DNA from: Raffaelea ambrosiae
Taxonomy: Eukaryota > Ascomycota > Sordariomycetes > Ophiostomatales > Ophiostomataceae
Direction: 5' to 3'
DNA length: 64,000 bases
Assembly: GCA_002778195.1 (NCBI GenBank)
Contig: PCDI01000003.1
Span: 3,245,913 to 3,309,912 of the forward strand
Positions 34,056 through 44,044 of the stretch are shown here, piece by piece. Position 1 is the first letter of the stretch. Every line of letters starts with the position of its first letter. Made by a program: the position numbers and the translations under genes. The notes under the pieces are model-generated. The model worked only from the letters and a program-made list of their open reading frames with translations, searched no databases and was not told the DNA's origin.

Positions 34056-34920
34056 ATGAGTCGCGCCGCCAAGCTTGCCCCGGAGGTCAATCGGTATGTG
34101 TATCTGCTTGCGTTTTGGGGGTTTGTTTTCGTGGTGTAATTACGCGCGGTTGCCTGCACGCGGTTCTCCGGCCATGCGCTGGCAGTCGCTAGGCACATCC
34201 CCTCCTCCACACGTCAGCCTTATGTCCCAGAAACCAGCAAGCAGAACCCTGGCAACTGGTCATGGGCTGTCTTTGGGCTTGGCCGCGCACAATCATACCT
34301 TGCTATCGATCACGATCTCCTTTCCTTCTGCCTTTCTCTCCCTAAATTGCATTTTGCGTCTTGCACTTCGTTATCGTCCTTTGTCTTCCACAGCTCTGCT
34401 AACCACAATGGCGTCCTCTATCAACAGTGCTTTGTTCGTAAAGAATCTAAGGTTTGTACTTTCCTGTCTGTATTGTCAGATTCATGTCACGTCTTGCCAT
34501 GATCCCATCGCTAACATCGCGTCTAGCTACAACGTCACTCCCGAGGAGCTCTTTGAGCTCTTTGGCAAGTTTGGCCCGATTCGGTATGTTTTGTCCCTTG
34601 ATTGTCATCTCTTGCCGGCTTCATCTTTCTCTCTCTTTCCCACCCTGCCATCCTCCACCTTTACTTTTTGCGTCACTAACTCTCTCCCCAGCCAAGTGCG
34701 ACAGGGCATCGCCAACAACACCAAAGGCACTGCCTTCGTTGTCTATGAAGACGTCATGGATGCCAAGCAGGCCTGCGACAAGCTAAATGGCTTCAACTTC
34801 CAGAACCGCTACCTTGTCGTACTATACCATCAGCCCGAGAAGATGGCCAAGTCAAGAGAGGACTTCGAGGCGCGCAAGGAGAGTTTAGCTCAGCTCAAGA
34901 AGCAGCACGGCATCGATTGA
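34056..34920 (+). CDS. SF3B6: Splicing factor 3B subunit 6 (SF3b14/p14), RRM protein
   Basis: Four exons: 34056-34093, 34428-34451, 34527-34583, 34692-34920, giving 115 residues. Exon 2 is a 24-nt microexon encoding the RNP2 strand. The assembled protein starts MSRAAKLAPEVNR and joins to ALFVKNLSYNVTPEELFELFGKFG, GPIRQVRQG, GTAFVVYEDVMDAKQACDKLNGFNF, and YLVVLYHQPEKM. The tyrosine in the RNP2-flanking region and the GTAFVVYE RNP1 match p14. This protein contacts the branch-point adenosine in the U2 snRNP through SF3B1. All introns are GT-AG with standard donors (GTATGT, GTTTGT, GTATGT); each exon join completes a codon so that family residues are restored. The protein ends at a natural-looking LKKQHGID TGA, but the DNA beyond remains coding-like, see findings. 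Confidence 0.94.
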
Positions 34921-35403
34921 CGATTACACGGGCCTGTGGACCGTCTGCAGCCGATGACACAAACGAGCCCCGCCACTCCGTTGTTGTCTCGCCGCACTGC
35001 AGGCCCGTCGTCTTCTCCTACCAACGCCGCTCGGCATTCGCCAGCGGCACCAAAGAGCGCGACAGTGAAGTCGTCGTCGTCGTCAACACCCAAAACTGCA
35101 ACCAAGCCATCGAAGCCGCCATCGACAGCGTTGTCAATACCGAAAAGCAAGACGGCGAAGTCGTCGCTCTCGACTTCGCCGTCATCACCCCCGTCGTCTC
35201 GGCGCTCGATTGGATCTTTGTCGTCGTCCCCCTCTGGATCGACGAAATCCTCCCGGAACGGCACTGCTGGCAGCCACCACCATACTAGGGCCGCTAGTCC
35301 CGACAAGAAAATGGCCAAGTCCGGCCTCTCCTCCGAGCAAATGCGCAGCTCCATGCCGCACTTTGTTCGGAAGCTTCTCCCCACTGTGTCCGAAGTTGCA
35401 TAA
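34921..35403 (+). pseudogene. Ambiguous coding-like tract after SF3B6
   Basis: Two plus-strand frames are open. The SF3B6 frame continues past its TGA for 160 codons (Ser/Thr/Pro/Lys-rich, ending HFVRKLLPTVSEVA at 35403). A second frame, open to 35288, has many C-ending codons like the real genes here and reads NQAIEAAIDSVVNTEK and LDFAVITPVVSALDWIFVV. Near 35260 the codon-bias signal appears to pass back to the first frame (ASPDKKMAKSGLSSEQMRSSM). No ATG fits the second frame; a CTGCAG acceptor at 34945-34950 or 34996-35001 could serve an upstream exon. It may be a frameshifted gene remnant, an alternative exon or repetitive TCG/GTC sequence that happens to be open. I recognise no family. 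Confidence 0.3.
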
Positions 35404-37396
35404 CCGGAACATTGAGAAGTATGTGTGCGTGCCGTTTGACCTCATGCATACTGGAGAGAGGCAACTGGGAGATTGGTGGTTCCTCTGACGCCGGCTGTGA
35501 CAATAATCCCATTGGCATGTTCGCCCCGACCGACGAACAGCGACAAGCAGGTCTCTGAGTAATATGTGCCTCAATCGGAGTTTTGCAATTTCGTACTATC
35601 ATATCGACAAACCAACTCACTCCTCAATTCTCTCCTTTCACGGAGCTGTCCTTTACTTCTTTTTGCTTTTGCGCGGGTTTTATCTGGTTTACGTTGCCTT
35701 TTTTTTCATTTCAACTCTTTTTTTTCTTTATGACCATGTAGCAAAGTTGGGATGAGTTGCGATTGCTTTCTCCAGATTGGAATTTGTATCAGTGGACGTA
35801 TGGGGGTTTCAACGGTTCGGGCTCCTCCCTCTACAGAAAGGGAAGCAAGCAAAAACCGATAACAAAAAAACAACAAATGAGGGCGTTTGCCAGTCCAAAT
35901 CTGGACCCTTTTTTGGCCGGCGGAAACGATTGTGTGATTATCTGAGAATGGGTGTATCGTTTCGTCTTTGCGCCTCTGCGTCGTTTGCGTTCTTTTTTTT
36001 TCCGCTTTTACGATCATGTTCGGTGCTTTATCTTTTTTTTTTCTTTTTTTTCCACCTGGCAGTTCTCGTTTCTTCCCTTCTTTTTAGACAGATGTCAAAG
36101 GCATATTTAGGAATGGCCGGCTCTCAGAAAAAGGTGTATGGCTAGCTTTGGTATCTTTGAAAAGGCAGACGGCATGGGAATACAAACACCGGGAGAGGGC
36201 TTTGCCATGCAGATGCGCTGTACAGGAACAAGCCATGATAAAGTGACTATAGAAAGTGTAAACTGGTAATAATAACTACCCTCCGGGCTATGGCGGTTCT
36301 AGACCTGTGAGCTGTAACTAGGTTGCTGAGCTCTCTAAGCCTCCAAGCCTGTTAGTCCTGTAGCGCTCTCTGTGGCGGCTACCGATGGCGAGATTATTAA
36401 CGTGGCTAACAATAGGAAGGTGCTGTATTGCGGGCTACGACCGCTGGAGAGGCACCTGAGCCGCGCAAGATTTTAGGCTGCGATCTGGCTCCAGTATATT
36501 GCCTTTGCGTTGCCCTTGGGCTGCCTGTTGGCGGTGGCGGTGGGCCCACATTTTGGAAAGGAGGGCCAATCAGAGACTGCCGTTTGCCCATCTATGGTTA
36601 TTCTGCGCTGACTCCGACTTGGCTTTGTTTGACAGTGTTTGACAGTGTTCCTTTCTTCGCTAGGACGGGCCTAGGCGTGCGCTCTGGGCTTGCCCGTCAC
36701 CTTTTTTTTTCACCGTTTTCCCCGTTTTCGCCTGTGTCCTCCCTCACATGCCAGCCAGCGCCAGCCCAGCCCCAGCCATCCTTCGTGCTCGCTCCCCCTT
36801 CTTTCTCTTCGCCCTTCCCGCAACCATGTCTCTCCCGTGAAGACGCGAACAAAAAGCCTCGACTGCCTGCAAGGAGTATTCTGTTCCGGTGCAGATTTTG
36901 CATTGATTTTTTGGCGCTCGTCGACTCTCCTCACGAAGAACAAGGCCGACCGCTTTTTGTTGGGCGTCTCGCAATAGAAGGCTGACCGCGCTCTCTTTTT
37001 TGGGGGGCTCTGGCCTTTGCCCTTTCGTTTCCCATCCCCCTGCTCCCTCTCTCCCATCTCCACCAAACTATCGCCGTATCTGTCTCGTCTTCAAACGCCT
37101 TGCCGCCTCCTCCTCCTCCTCAACGCCTCCACCGGGGTTGCTGGCCGTCCTCGGATATTTGAGGCTCTCATTTCGTTTCTTTTCCCCTTTGCCTGCATTT
37201 GCTTTTTCTTTTATTTGTCTCAAACCGGTGTGACTCGGCCCATTCCTTGAGCGACATACCTACGACAAGGCTCTTTCTTTCCAATTTCGACTTCCACACA
37301 ACTACCTACTAGTTGCTCAACCACTCTTTCCAACCGTCCTCGGCCTCGTTCTCGACCTCCCCTTCCTACCGTATCCAGCCTGCCTCTCTTTCTGCC
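35404..37396. other. Intergenic, no gene seen
   Basis: About 2 kb of T-rich 3' flank, then a CT-rich promoter and leader for the membrane-protein gene from about 36.7 kb. Frames on either strand are low-complexity translations of CT tracts. Confidence 0.55.
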
Positions 37397-39034
37397 ATGG
37401 CTGCTGTCGGCTTGCCTGCCGCGCCGCTGGCTGCCCGGCTGGCTCATGCCATGCCCTTCCCCCCCGGCATGCGTGACACCGTCATCCCGCCACCGCCGGC
37501 ACGCGCCGCCATTCCTATTCCACCGCCAGACGAAACTACGGCTGCTGGTGCTGCACCACCGGTCCACGCGCCGGGGAATGCTCCTCCTCCTCCACCACCA
37601 CCACCACCACCAGAAGATGTCCCTCCCAACTCTCCTCCACAAGCTGCAGACGCCGGCGACGCTCCCGGCGCCGCCTTTACCATACAGACCGTTCCCAACC
37701 CGACAGCAGCGACGACGGCAACAGTCGACACGGTCGTCGTGACGCCCACACCGACAGGACCACCAGGAGGAGAAGGGCCCCCTCCTCCTCCTTCGCAGCA
37801 GCAGGGCGAAGCGGCCCAGCCACAAGACGAAGACGGTGGTGCCTCCCCCCAGTATGCCACCACGGGCGAGTGCCGCCTCATGGGCCCCTTTGCCATATTT
37901 GTGCAGCTTGGCCTGGGCGCGCTGGCCCTCATGTCGCTCGTGTACAAGCGCTGGCGCGAGCGGCCGCAGCGGCCCGTCAAGATCTGGTTCTTTGATGCGT
38001 CCAAGCAGGTGTTTGGGTCGGTGCTGGTGCACGTGGCCAACGTGTTCATGTCGCTCCTGACGTCCGGCCGGTTTTCCGTCATGGCGACGCCCGGGGTGGT
38101 GACGGCCCGGAGGAGCCTGGGGGGGCTGGCCGTCCGGGCGCTCACCGGCCGGGACGAGGAGGACTACATGCCGAATCCGTGCTCGTTCTACCTGCTCAAC
38201 CTGGCCATCGACACGACGCTGGGCATTCCGATTTTGATTTTCCTGCTGCACCTGGCGACCGCGCTGGTGGCGCACACGCCGCTGGGCCAGCCGCCGGCGT
38301 CGATCCAGTCGGGCAACTACGGCCACCCGCCGCGGGTGTGGTGGTGGCTGAAGCAGAGCGTGCTGTACTTTTGCGGGCTGTTTGGGATGAAGATGTGTGT
38401 GCTGGTCATCTTCTTGACCATGCCGTGGATTGTGCGCGTCGGCGACTGGGCGCTGGGGTGGACCGAGGGCAACGAGCAGCTGCAGATTGTCTTTGTCATG
38501 ATGCTGTTCCCGCTGATCATGAATGCGATGCAGTATTACATTATCGACAGCTTCATCAAGGAGCAGGGGACGACCGTGGGAGGAGGCGACGACCACGACG
38601 ACGCCTGCGACCACGGCCATCGCCGCCACCATCGCTACGACCACTTGGGGGACAGCGCCGACGACGAGGACGACGACTCCGAGAACGACTCCTCCGAGAA
38701 CGACCACCAAGGAGGCGCCCACCGCCGGCACCACCATGCCGCCCACGGGGACCACAGCCACTCGGACGCGTCGTCCCTGCTGGCCGACGACGAAGACGAA
38801 GACGAGGAGGAGCTGGAGGAGCTGGAGGAGCTGGATCAAGAGGCCACGGTCCCTAAGAAGAAGAAGAACACGCCGCCGACCAGCCCCGTGGCCACCCACC
38901 ACAACGCCCGCCCCGAGTACGACCCGGCGCTGGACGGCGACAGCCCGACCATTATTGGCAGCAGCTCGAGCCAGCGCTCGCGGCACGCGTCGGTGATGGG
39001 CTCGCTGTCCAAGGAGATGTACTCGAAGGAGTAG
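37397..39034 (+). CDS. STIMATE/TMEM110-like vacuolar membrane protein
   Basis: Intronless, 545 residues from the ATG at 37397 (MAAVGLPAAP). The first 155 residues are Pro/Ala-rich with a Pro run of about 12. The core matches the fungal vacuolar membrane family related to animal STIMATE: GECRLMGPFAIFVQLGLGAL, KIWFFDASKQVFGSVLVHVANVFMS, then NPCSFYLLNLAIDTTLGIPILIF. Later come SVLYFCGLFGMKMCVLVIF and QIVFVMMLFPLIMNAMQYYIIDSFI. That gives four clear hydrophobic spans, with a fifth possible. The S. cerevisiae relative is a vacuolar membrane protein; animal STIMATE acts at ER-plasma membrane contacts with STIM1. The C-terminal 160 residues, probably cytosolic, are packed with His, Asp and Glu (DDHDDACDHGH, HRRHHHAAHGDHSH) and an LEELEEL coiled-coil-like repeat. 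Function in fungi is poorly known. Confidence 0.88.
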   Translation: MAAVGLPAAPLAARLAHAMPFPPGMRDTVIPPPPARAAIPIPPPDETTAAGAAPPVHAPGNAPPPPPPPPPPEDVPPNSPPQAADAGDAPGAAFTIQTVPNPTAATTATVDTVVVTPTPTGPPGGEGPPPPPSQQQGEAAQPQDEDGGASPQYATTGECRLMGPFAIFVQLGLGALALMSLVYKRWRERPQRPVKIWFFDASKQVFGSVLVHVANVFMSLLTSGRFSVMATPGVVTARRSLGGLAVRALTGRDEEDYMPNPCSFYLLNLAIDTTLGIPILIFLLHLATALVAHTPLGQPPASIQSGNYGHPPRVWWWLKQSVLYFCGLFGMKMCVLVIFLTMPWIVRVGDWALGWTEGNEQLQIVFVMMLFPLIMNAMQYYIIDSFIKEQGTTVGGGDDHDDACDHGHRRHHRYDHLGDSADDEDDDSENDSSENDHQGGAHRRHHHAAHGDHSHSDASSLLADDEDEDEEELEELEELDQEATVPKKKKNTPPTSPVATHHNARPEYDPALDGDSPTIIGSSSSQRSRHASVMGSLSKEMYSKE

Positions 39035-39951
39035 GGATTGGGTGGAGAAACTTGGGCCCCTTTTTTAGTTTTCCCATTTCTGTGCCCTCATTGACATTTG
39101 TTATTTTTTTTTTTTTTCATCTTCTTTCTGTGTGTCTGTGTCTGCATAAAATCTGCTTTGTCTATTGTTCCTCTCATCAGAAGCGAATCAAAAAGGGGGG
39201 GGGCCTTGTTTTCTTTTGTGTGTTCTCTTGCTTGCCGATGGCTGTCGTTCTTTTTTTTTTTCCTTTTCGCGTTCTTTCTTTTTCTTTGGGGGTTCTGGCA
39301 TAAACCGTTTTTCTATACCACTTGCATCCGGGAGTTGGCTTCGCTCTTTTTTTCCTCTTCTTCTTGGTCTTTCTCTATGATATTGGAGCCGTCCGGGACA
39401 TCCTGGTAGACGGGTGTCCCCGATGCTCTGTAATACAAAACATCCATACATTCCAAATATAGATCTACAAGGTCGTAGCATGTGTGTGTGTGTGTTTGGG
39501 TTTTTTTTTTTAAAAACATGCTTGTGAAATGTCCCACTTGTCTTTGTTGAACATACTCTATCAAATGGCTCGCTTCTCCAGCTTTGTGTCCATGCCCGTC
39601 GTGTCTTCGGTTCTACATCATCGTGGCATGTTTCCGCCTCCCCTTGTCTCAGTTGCTTGATGCCTCTGGCATTGTCTTTTGTTCGCGATAAAAAAAAATC
39701 GGTATATCAAAAGTTTATGGTATCGCTATGTACGTCCCGCTCGGCTATATTTTACACAAAAGAACTCCCAAGAACTTCAAAGAAATTGAAAAAAAAAAAA
39801 AGAAAAAAGAATCGCCCCTCCCCAATTTCCACGTCATAGATCAACATCCATCTAGTACACCTGTACACCTGTGTCTAGTCGACATCTCGGCTTCGGCTCC
39901 ATCGGATATGTGTGGTCCACCAATTTTTTTCTTCGGCCATGTTGTCCTGGC
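39035..39951. other. Convergent intergenic, no gene seen
   Basis: About 900 bp of T-rich 3' flank for the membrane-protein gene and PalF, with a (GT)n run at about 39481-39495 and several poly-T and poly-A runs. Confidence 0.6.
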
Positions 39952-42900
39952 TCACCGCTCATACCGTGGAAGAGGCTCGGCTGATGCAATCGCACTGCCC
40001 ACACTCGCTCCTGCAGCTCCACCAGGACTCGGTCCGTACGCATAGTGTTGTCCGTATCGGTCCTCTTCCGTGTCGTCGCGGGCCAGATTAGCGTCATTGC
40101 TTCCGCTGTTTTCGGTGATCCGCGCAGCGACCTCCGCTGTCGCTTCACTGAGCGCAGGCACGACCGCGGCATACTGTTCCTGTTGTGCGGCAGAATGCTG
40201 TCGCGTCTCCTCTGACGGCTGGCTACCGTAGTAGGGCGACGGGCCATCCTGGTCCTCGTCCAAGACAGGCGCTGACGGGGCTGACGGGGCCGACGGAGCC
40301 GAGGGACCAGCACGAACCATGCCAGCATCCTCGTAGTCGTCGGGGAATTCGGGCGGCGCACTGGCCTCGGCCAACAGTCGGCGGCGCTCGAGCTCCTGCT
40401 TGTCTTCCGTGGGCGGCTGTCCACCTGGGGCGTGGGCATAGGCAGCTGCCGCAGAGGTAGATGCCGATGCCGAGGCTGCCGCCGCAGCTCCTCCCATGGC
40501 CGAGCCCGAGGCGTACGGGATCGATGAGCCAGAGACCATGGGGGGCAGGGCCAGCTCTTCCACGGTGGGCGCCGAAGGGGCCAGCAGAGGTGCTTGGGAA
40601 CCGAACTCCAGCCCAGGGACAGGGAGCTCGGGGGGAGCAGAAGCCTCTGAGGGCCCAGAGGGTGCTGACGGCCCCGCTGAGGGGCCTGCAGCAGGCTGGG
40701 AAGCACCACCGCCCCCGCTTGGCCCTGGCTGGCCTGGCTGACTCGGAAGGAGACGCTCCTCGGCAAGACGAATACGCTCCTTCTCGGAGAGATTGCTGTC
40801 GCCTGCCAGCATGGCGGCCGTGGGGACGTACTGGGGTGCTTCGACGGGCGGAGGATACGGGGGCTGGCGCGCGTATGGGTTTGGTGCAGAAGGCCCAGAT
40901 GGGGCAGATGCTCCTGCTGGACTGCCACCACCACCACCACCACCGCCGTTGCTGGCACTGTAGTAGTCGTAGTGCAGCTGCGGTTGCTGCTGCTGCTGTG
41001 GAGGCTGGTAGTACGGATCGCCCACCGGTCCGGCTCCGCCAGCGGCCGTCTGGCCGTTCGTGTTGGCCCATTGAAGGTGGCCGTCCTTGCGGTCGTCCGG
41101 GTAGGACCAGCCAGGTTGGCCTGGCAATGGCGGCGGCAATGGGGGCGGAGGGTATCCCAGGTCCTGCTGCTGCTGCTGTCGCTGCTGCTGCTGCTGTTGT
41201 TGCAGGAGGTACTGTTGGTACTGCTGGTAGGAATACATGTCGATGGGCATATCGGGCAGCAGAGGCGGTCGCATGGACGACATGCCTGTCCCTCCGCGGG
41301 CCCGAAGGCGGCTGCTGTCGGTGGTGCCGACGACGACCTCAAAGGAGACGTAGATGACGCCCTTTTGGCGGCGTAGCTGGTCGGTGTCGACCATGTGGGC
41401 GCTGTTGCTGGTGCCGCCCCATAGCGGCGTGGTGGTGCCACCGAGCGGCTTGCTGCCGCCATCGAGGCTGCTGCCCCCGGCACCCGCGCCGCCGCCGCCG
41501 CCGCCGCTGCCGCCGCTGCCCGACTGACCCGAAGACTGCAGCAGACTGGCCAGCTTGCCGCCGAGGTCGACAATGACCTCGAGCTGGTACTTGAAGCTGA
41601 TCATGTCGCCTGGGACGCCCTTGATGGTGGCAAACGCGTCTTCGGGGACGCGCACAGAGGCCGTGACGCTGGACTGGAGGGTGCGCGGGTCGATGATGAG
41701 CGGGCTGAACGACTGCGACAGGTCTTTGCGGAAGACGGAGCACGAGCCGGCCGACGTGAGAGAGAGGCCGCCGAGGCCGGTCTTGGACTTGGGATAGTAG
41801 TTGTCGTGGTGGTGGTTCTCGTGCTGCTGCTGCTGGCTGTCGTGGGAGCTGGCGTGATTGTCGCGGCCAGGGCGGTGTCGGCGCGACTTCTGCTTCTGCG
41901 GCTTGTTGGCCGGCGCGTTCTCTTCTTCTCTTCGGTGGCCGTTCACGTGTTGTTGCGGGTGTTGCTGGTGTTGCTGGTGTTGCCCGTTGGACTGGCCGTT
42001 CGATTGCCCATTCGCCTGTCCAGTGGGGCCTCCGCTGTCGTTGGCGCCGCCGGGCCGGCCTTCTGGGATCTCCTCAAGATTCGTCCCGGCATGGTTGTCG
42101 TCCCTGCTGCTGCCGTTGTTGGTCGCTGACGCCGTCGCCGTCGCTGTCGCCGTCGCGGTGCTGCTGCTGCTGCTGCTGCTCGTTGCGCCAAACATGGACG
42201 GGGGCGGTGCCGAATCGATGCGGCCCTGGCGGTACAGCGTGACGACAACACCATGCAAGCTCTTGATGCGCTTGACGTGCTGGATGGCAATCTTGACGCT
42301 CACAACCTCGCCCGGCAAGCAACCGCCCTTGAGCAGCTCAATGGTCGCCGTGATGGTCCGCTCGTCCACGCCGCCGCTAGCATTGCTGCCCGGCCCGCCA
42401 GTGCCTTGCCGGGGCCCAACGGCCACGCTGCCGGCCTGGGACCCGGACGGACTGGCCAGACGCATGCGACCCGAGTGGGCGGATTCGCTGCCGAACCCGC
42501 CACCAGCGCCGCCGCCGCTGCCGCCGCCTCCCCCAGCGGCCACGCTGCCGCTTCCACTCCCGCTTCCTCCACGGCCGCTCAAGCTGGTGCCTCCGCTGGC
42601 GACGCTGTCGGCGCTGAACTCGCTGCGAATGTCGGTGGGGACAGGGCTCCTCGGGTGTGATTGGATCTGAAACTGCACTTGCGATTGGTTGGGACCTTGG
42701 GCCAGGGTGCCTTCGTGCGTCTGCTGCTGCTGCTGCTGCTGCTGGTCGTCGACGGACAACGCCGCTGCGACCGAACTGTCGATCTGCATTTCGTGGCTGC
42801 TGCCGCGCATGGATCCTCGGTCGGAGACAGCGCCGTCGCCCGCAGAGGCAGCCGAAGTAGACGAGCGGGGGACGGCACCGCCCTGGTAGGGACCCGGGAC

Positions 42901-44044
42901 ATTCTGGGACTGCGGTTGGGACGATGCTGTTGTCGTGGCTGGGGGACGCTGGGTGACGATGATCTTGCGCTTACGCGACCTCTTGGAGATGGGCTCGAGC
43001 GAGATGGTGCGCGGCCGCGGCTTGGAGACGGCACCGATATCGACGGGGTCGACGAGGTAGACTTTGCGCTCGCAGGACTGGACAGGGGCGACGGCGGTTG
43101 GTCGGGTGAGGGTGGCGGTGATGAGGTAAGAGATCGATCCACGCTCAAACTGGCGAGGAGGGGCGGGTTATTAGACGAAAAGAAGCTTGAACAACGTATA
43201 AGAAGAAACAGAGAAGGGGGGGGGGGGGGGATGTTGGTTAGGAAAAAGAAAGAGAAAAAAAAAAAGGATGACCTACATCAATACTGCTTGGCAAAGCTTG
43301 TTCGGGAAAGATCAGATCAAAGCCAAACTCGTACTTGCCGGGCTCCAGCCGGCCGGTGCCGCTGAGGACGAGCTCGTCGCGGAACAGGATGGCGTGGCCG
43401 TTGCCGAGGTAGGACGACGACGAGAAGGAGCCCGAGGGCGAGGACGAAGAAAAGGAGGCCGACAGGGACGACGCGCCGTGGCGGCCGGGTGTCGCGTCGG
43501 AGGCGGTGTCGGTGGGCACGGCGGCAGCCGCAGCGGCGGGGTCTTTGAAGACGCGGACGAGGCCGCGCAGGGAGACGGTCAGGTGGGTGATGCGCAGGGG
43601 CTTGACGACGGCGAGGACGACGTGGCCGAGGACGTGGTCGCCGGCCACATACTTGCGGTGCGGCTCGGCAGGGCGGATGTGGAAGTCGGCAATGGTGCGG
43701 GCGTGGGGACGGAAGGCGAAGCGGGAGAAGAAGGAGCGCCGGCGGGGGGCCGTGGAAGGTGTCGGGGGCGTCGGGTGGGGTGGCGGTGGTTGTGGTGCTG
43801 GTTGAGGTGCTGGCTGAGACGGAGACGGAGACGGAGGCTGCGGCGATGCCGGCTGTGGCGCTGCTGGCTGTGGTGGCTGCGATGCTGGCGGTCGCGGGTA
43901 TGCTTCAGCCGAGGAAGAAGGCACGACCCCCTCGCTCCTTCCCCCTGCGTCGCCCGCCCTCGCTGCTGCCTGCTCCCCCGCCGTCGCCTGGCCGGCCCCG
44001 CGAGCGACAGGCGGCGGCGACGACGGCGAGCTCGCGGCGTCCAT
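39952..44044 (-). CDS. palF: PalF/Rim8 arrestin-like pH-response regulator
   Basis: Two exons, 44044-43277 and 43149-39952, giving 1321 residues; donor GTAGGT, acceptor GCCAG, joining LPSSID to FERGSISYLITATLTRP. PalF/Rim8 is the arrestin that binds the alkaline-pH sensor PalH/Rim21 and, once ubiquitinated, recruits ESCRT to activate PacC/Rim101. The arrestin N domain (FFSRFAFRPHARTIADFHIRP, GDHVLGHVVLAVVKPLRITHLTVSLRGLVRVFKDP) follows a Pro-rich N terminus. The arrestin C domain is spread through exon 2: TITATIELLKGGCLPGEVVSVKIAIQHVKRIKSLHGVVVTLYRQGR, then GLSLTSAGSCSVFRKDLSQSFSPLIIDP and FKYQLEVIVDLGGKL. It ends with the family-typical LPRYER. The length is well above the roughly 800 residues usual for PalF, because of Gln, Ser, Gly, His and Ala insertions between conserved blocks. 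The start at 44044 is the nearest ATG; an upstream one could add seven residues. Confidence 0.93.

Noticed and set aside
37220..38986. 588-residue minus-strand frame opposite the STIMATE-like gene
   Set aside because: Val/Arg/Gly-biased antisense translation of a GC-rich gene with recognisable membrane motifs on the plus strand.
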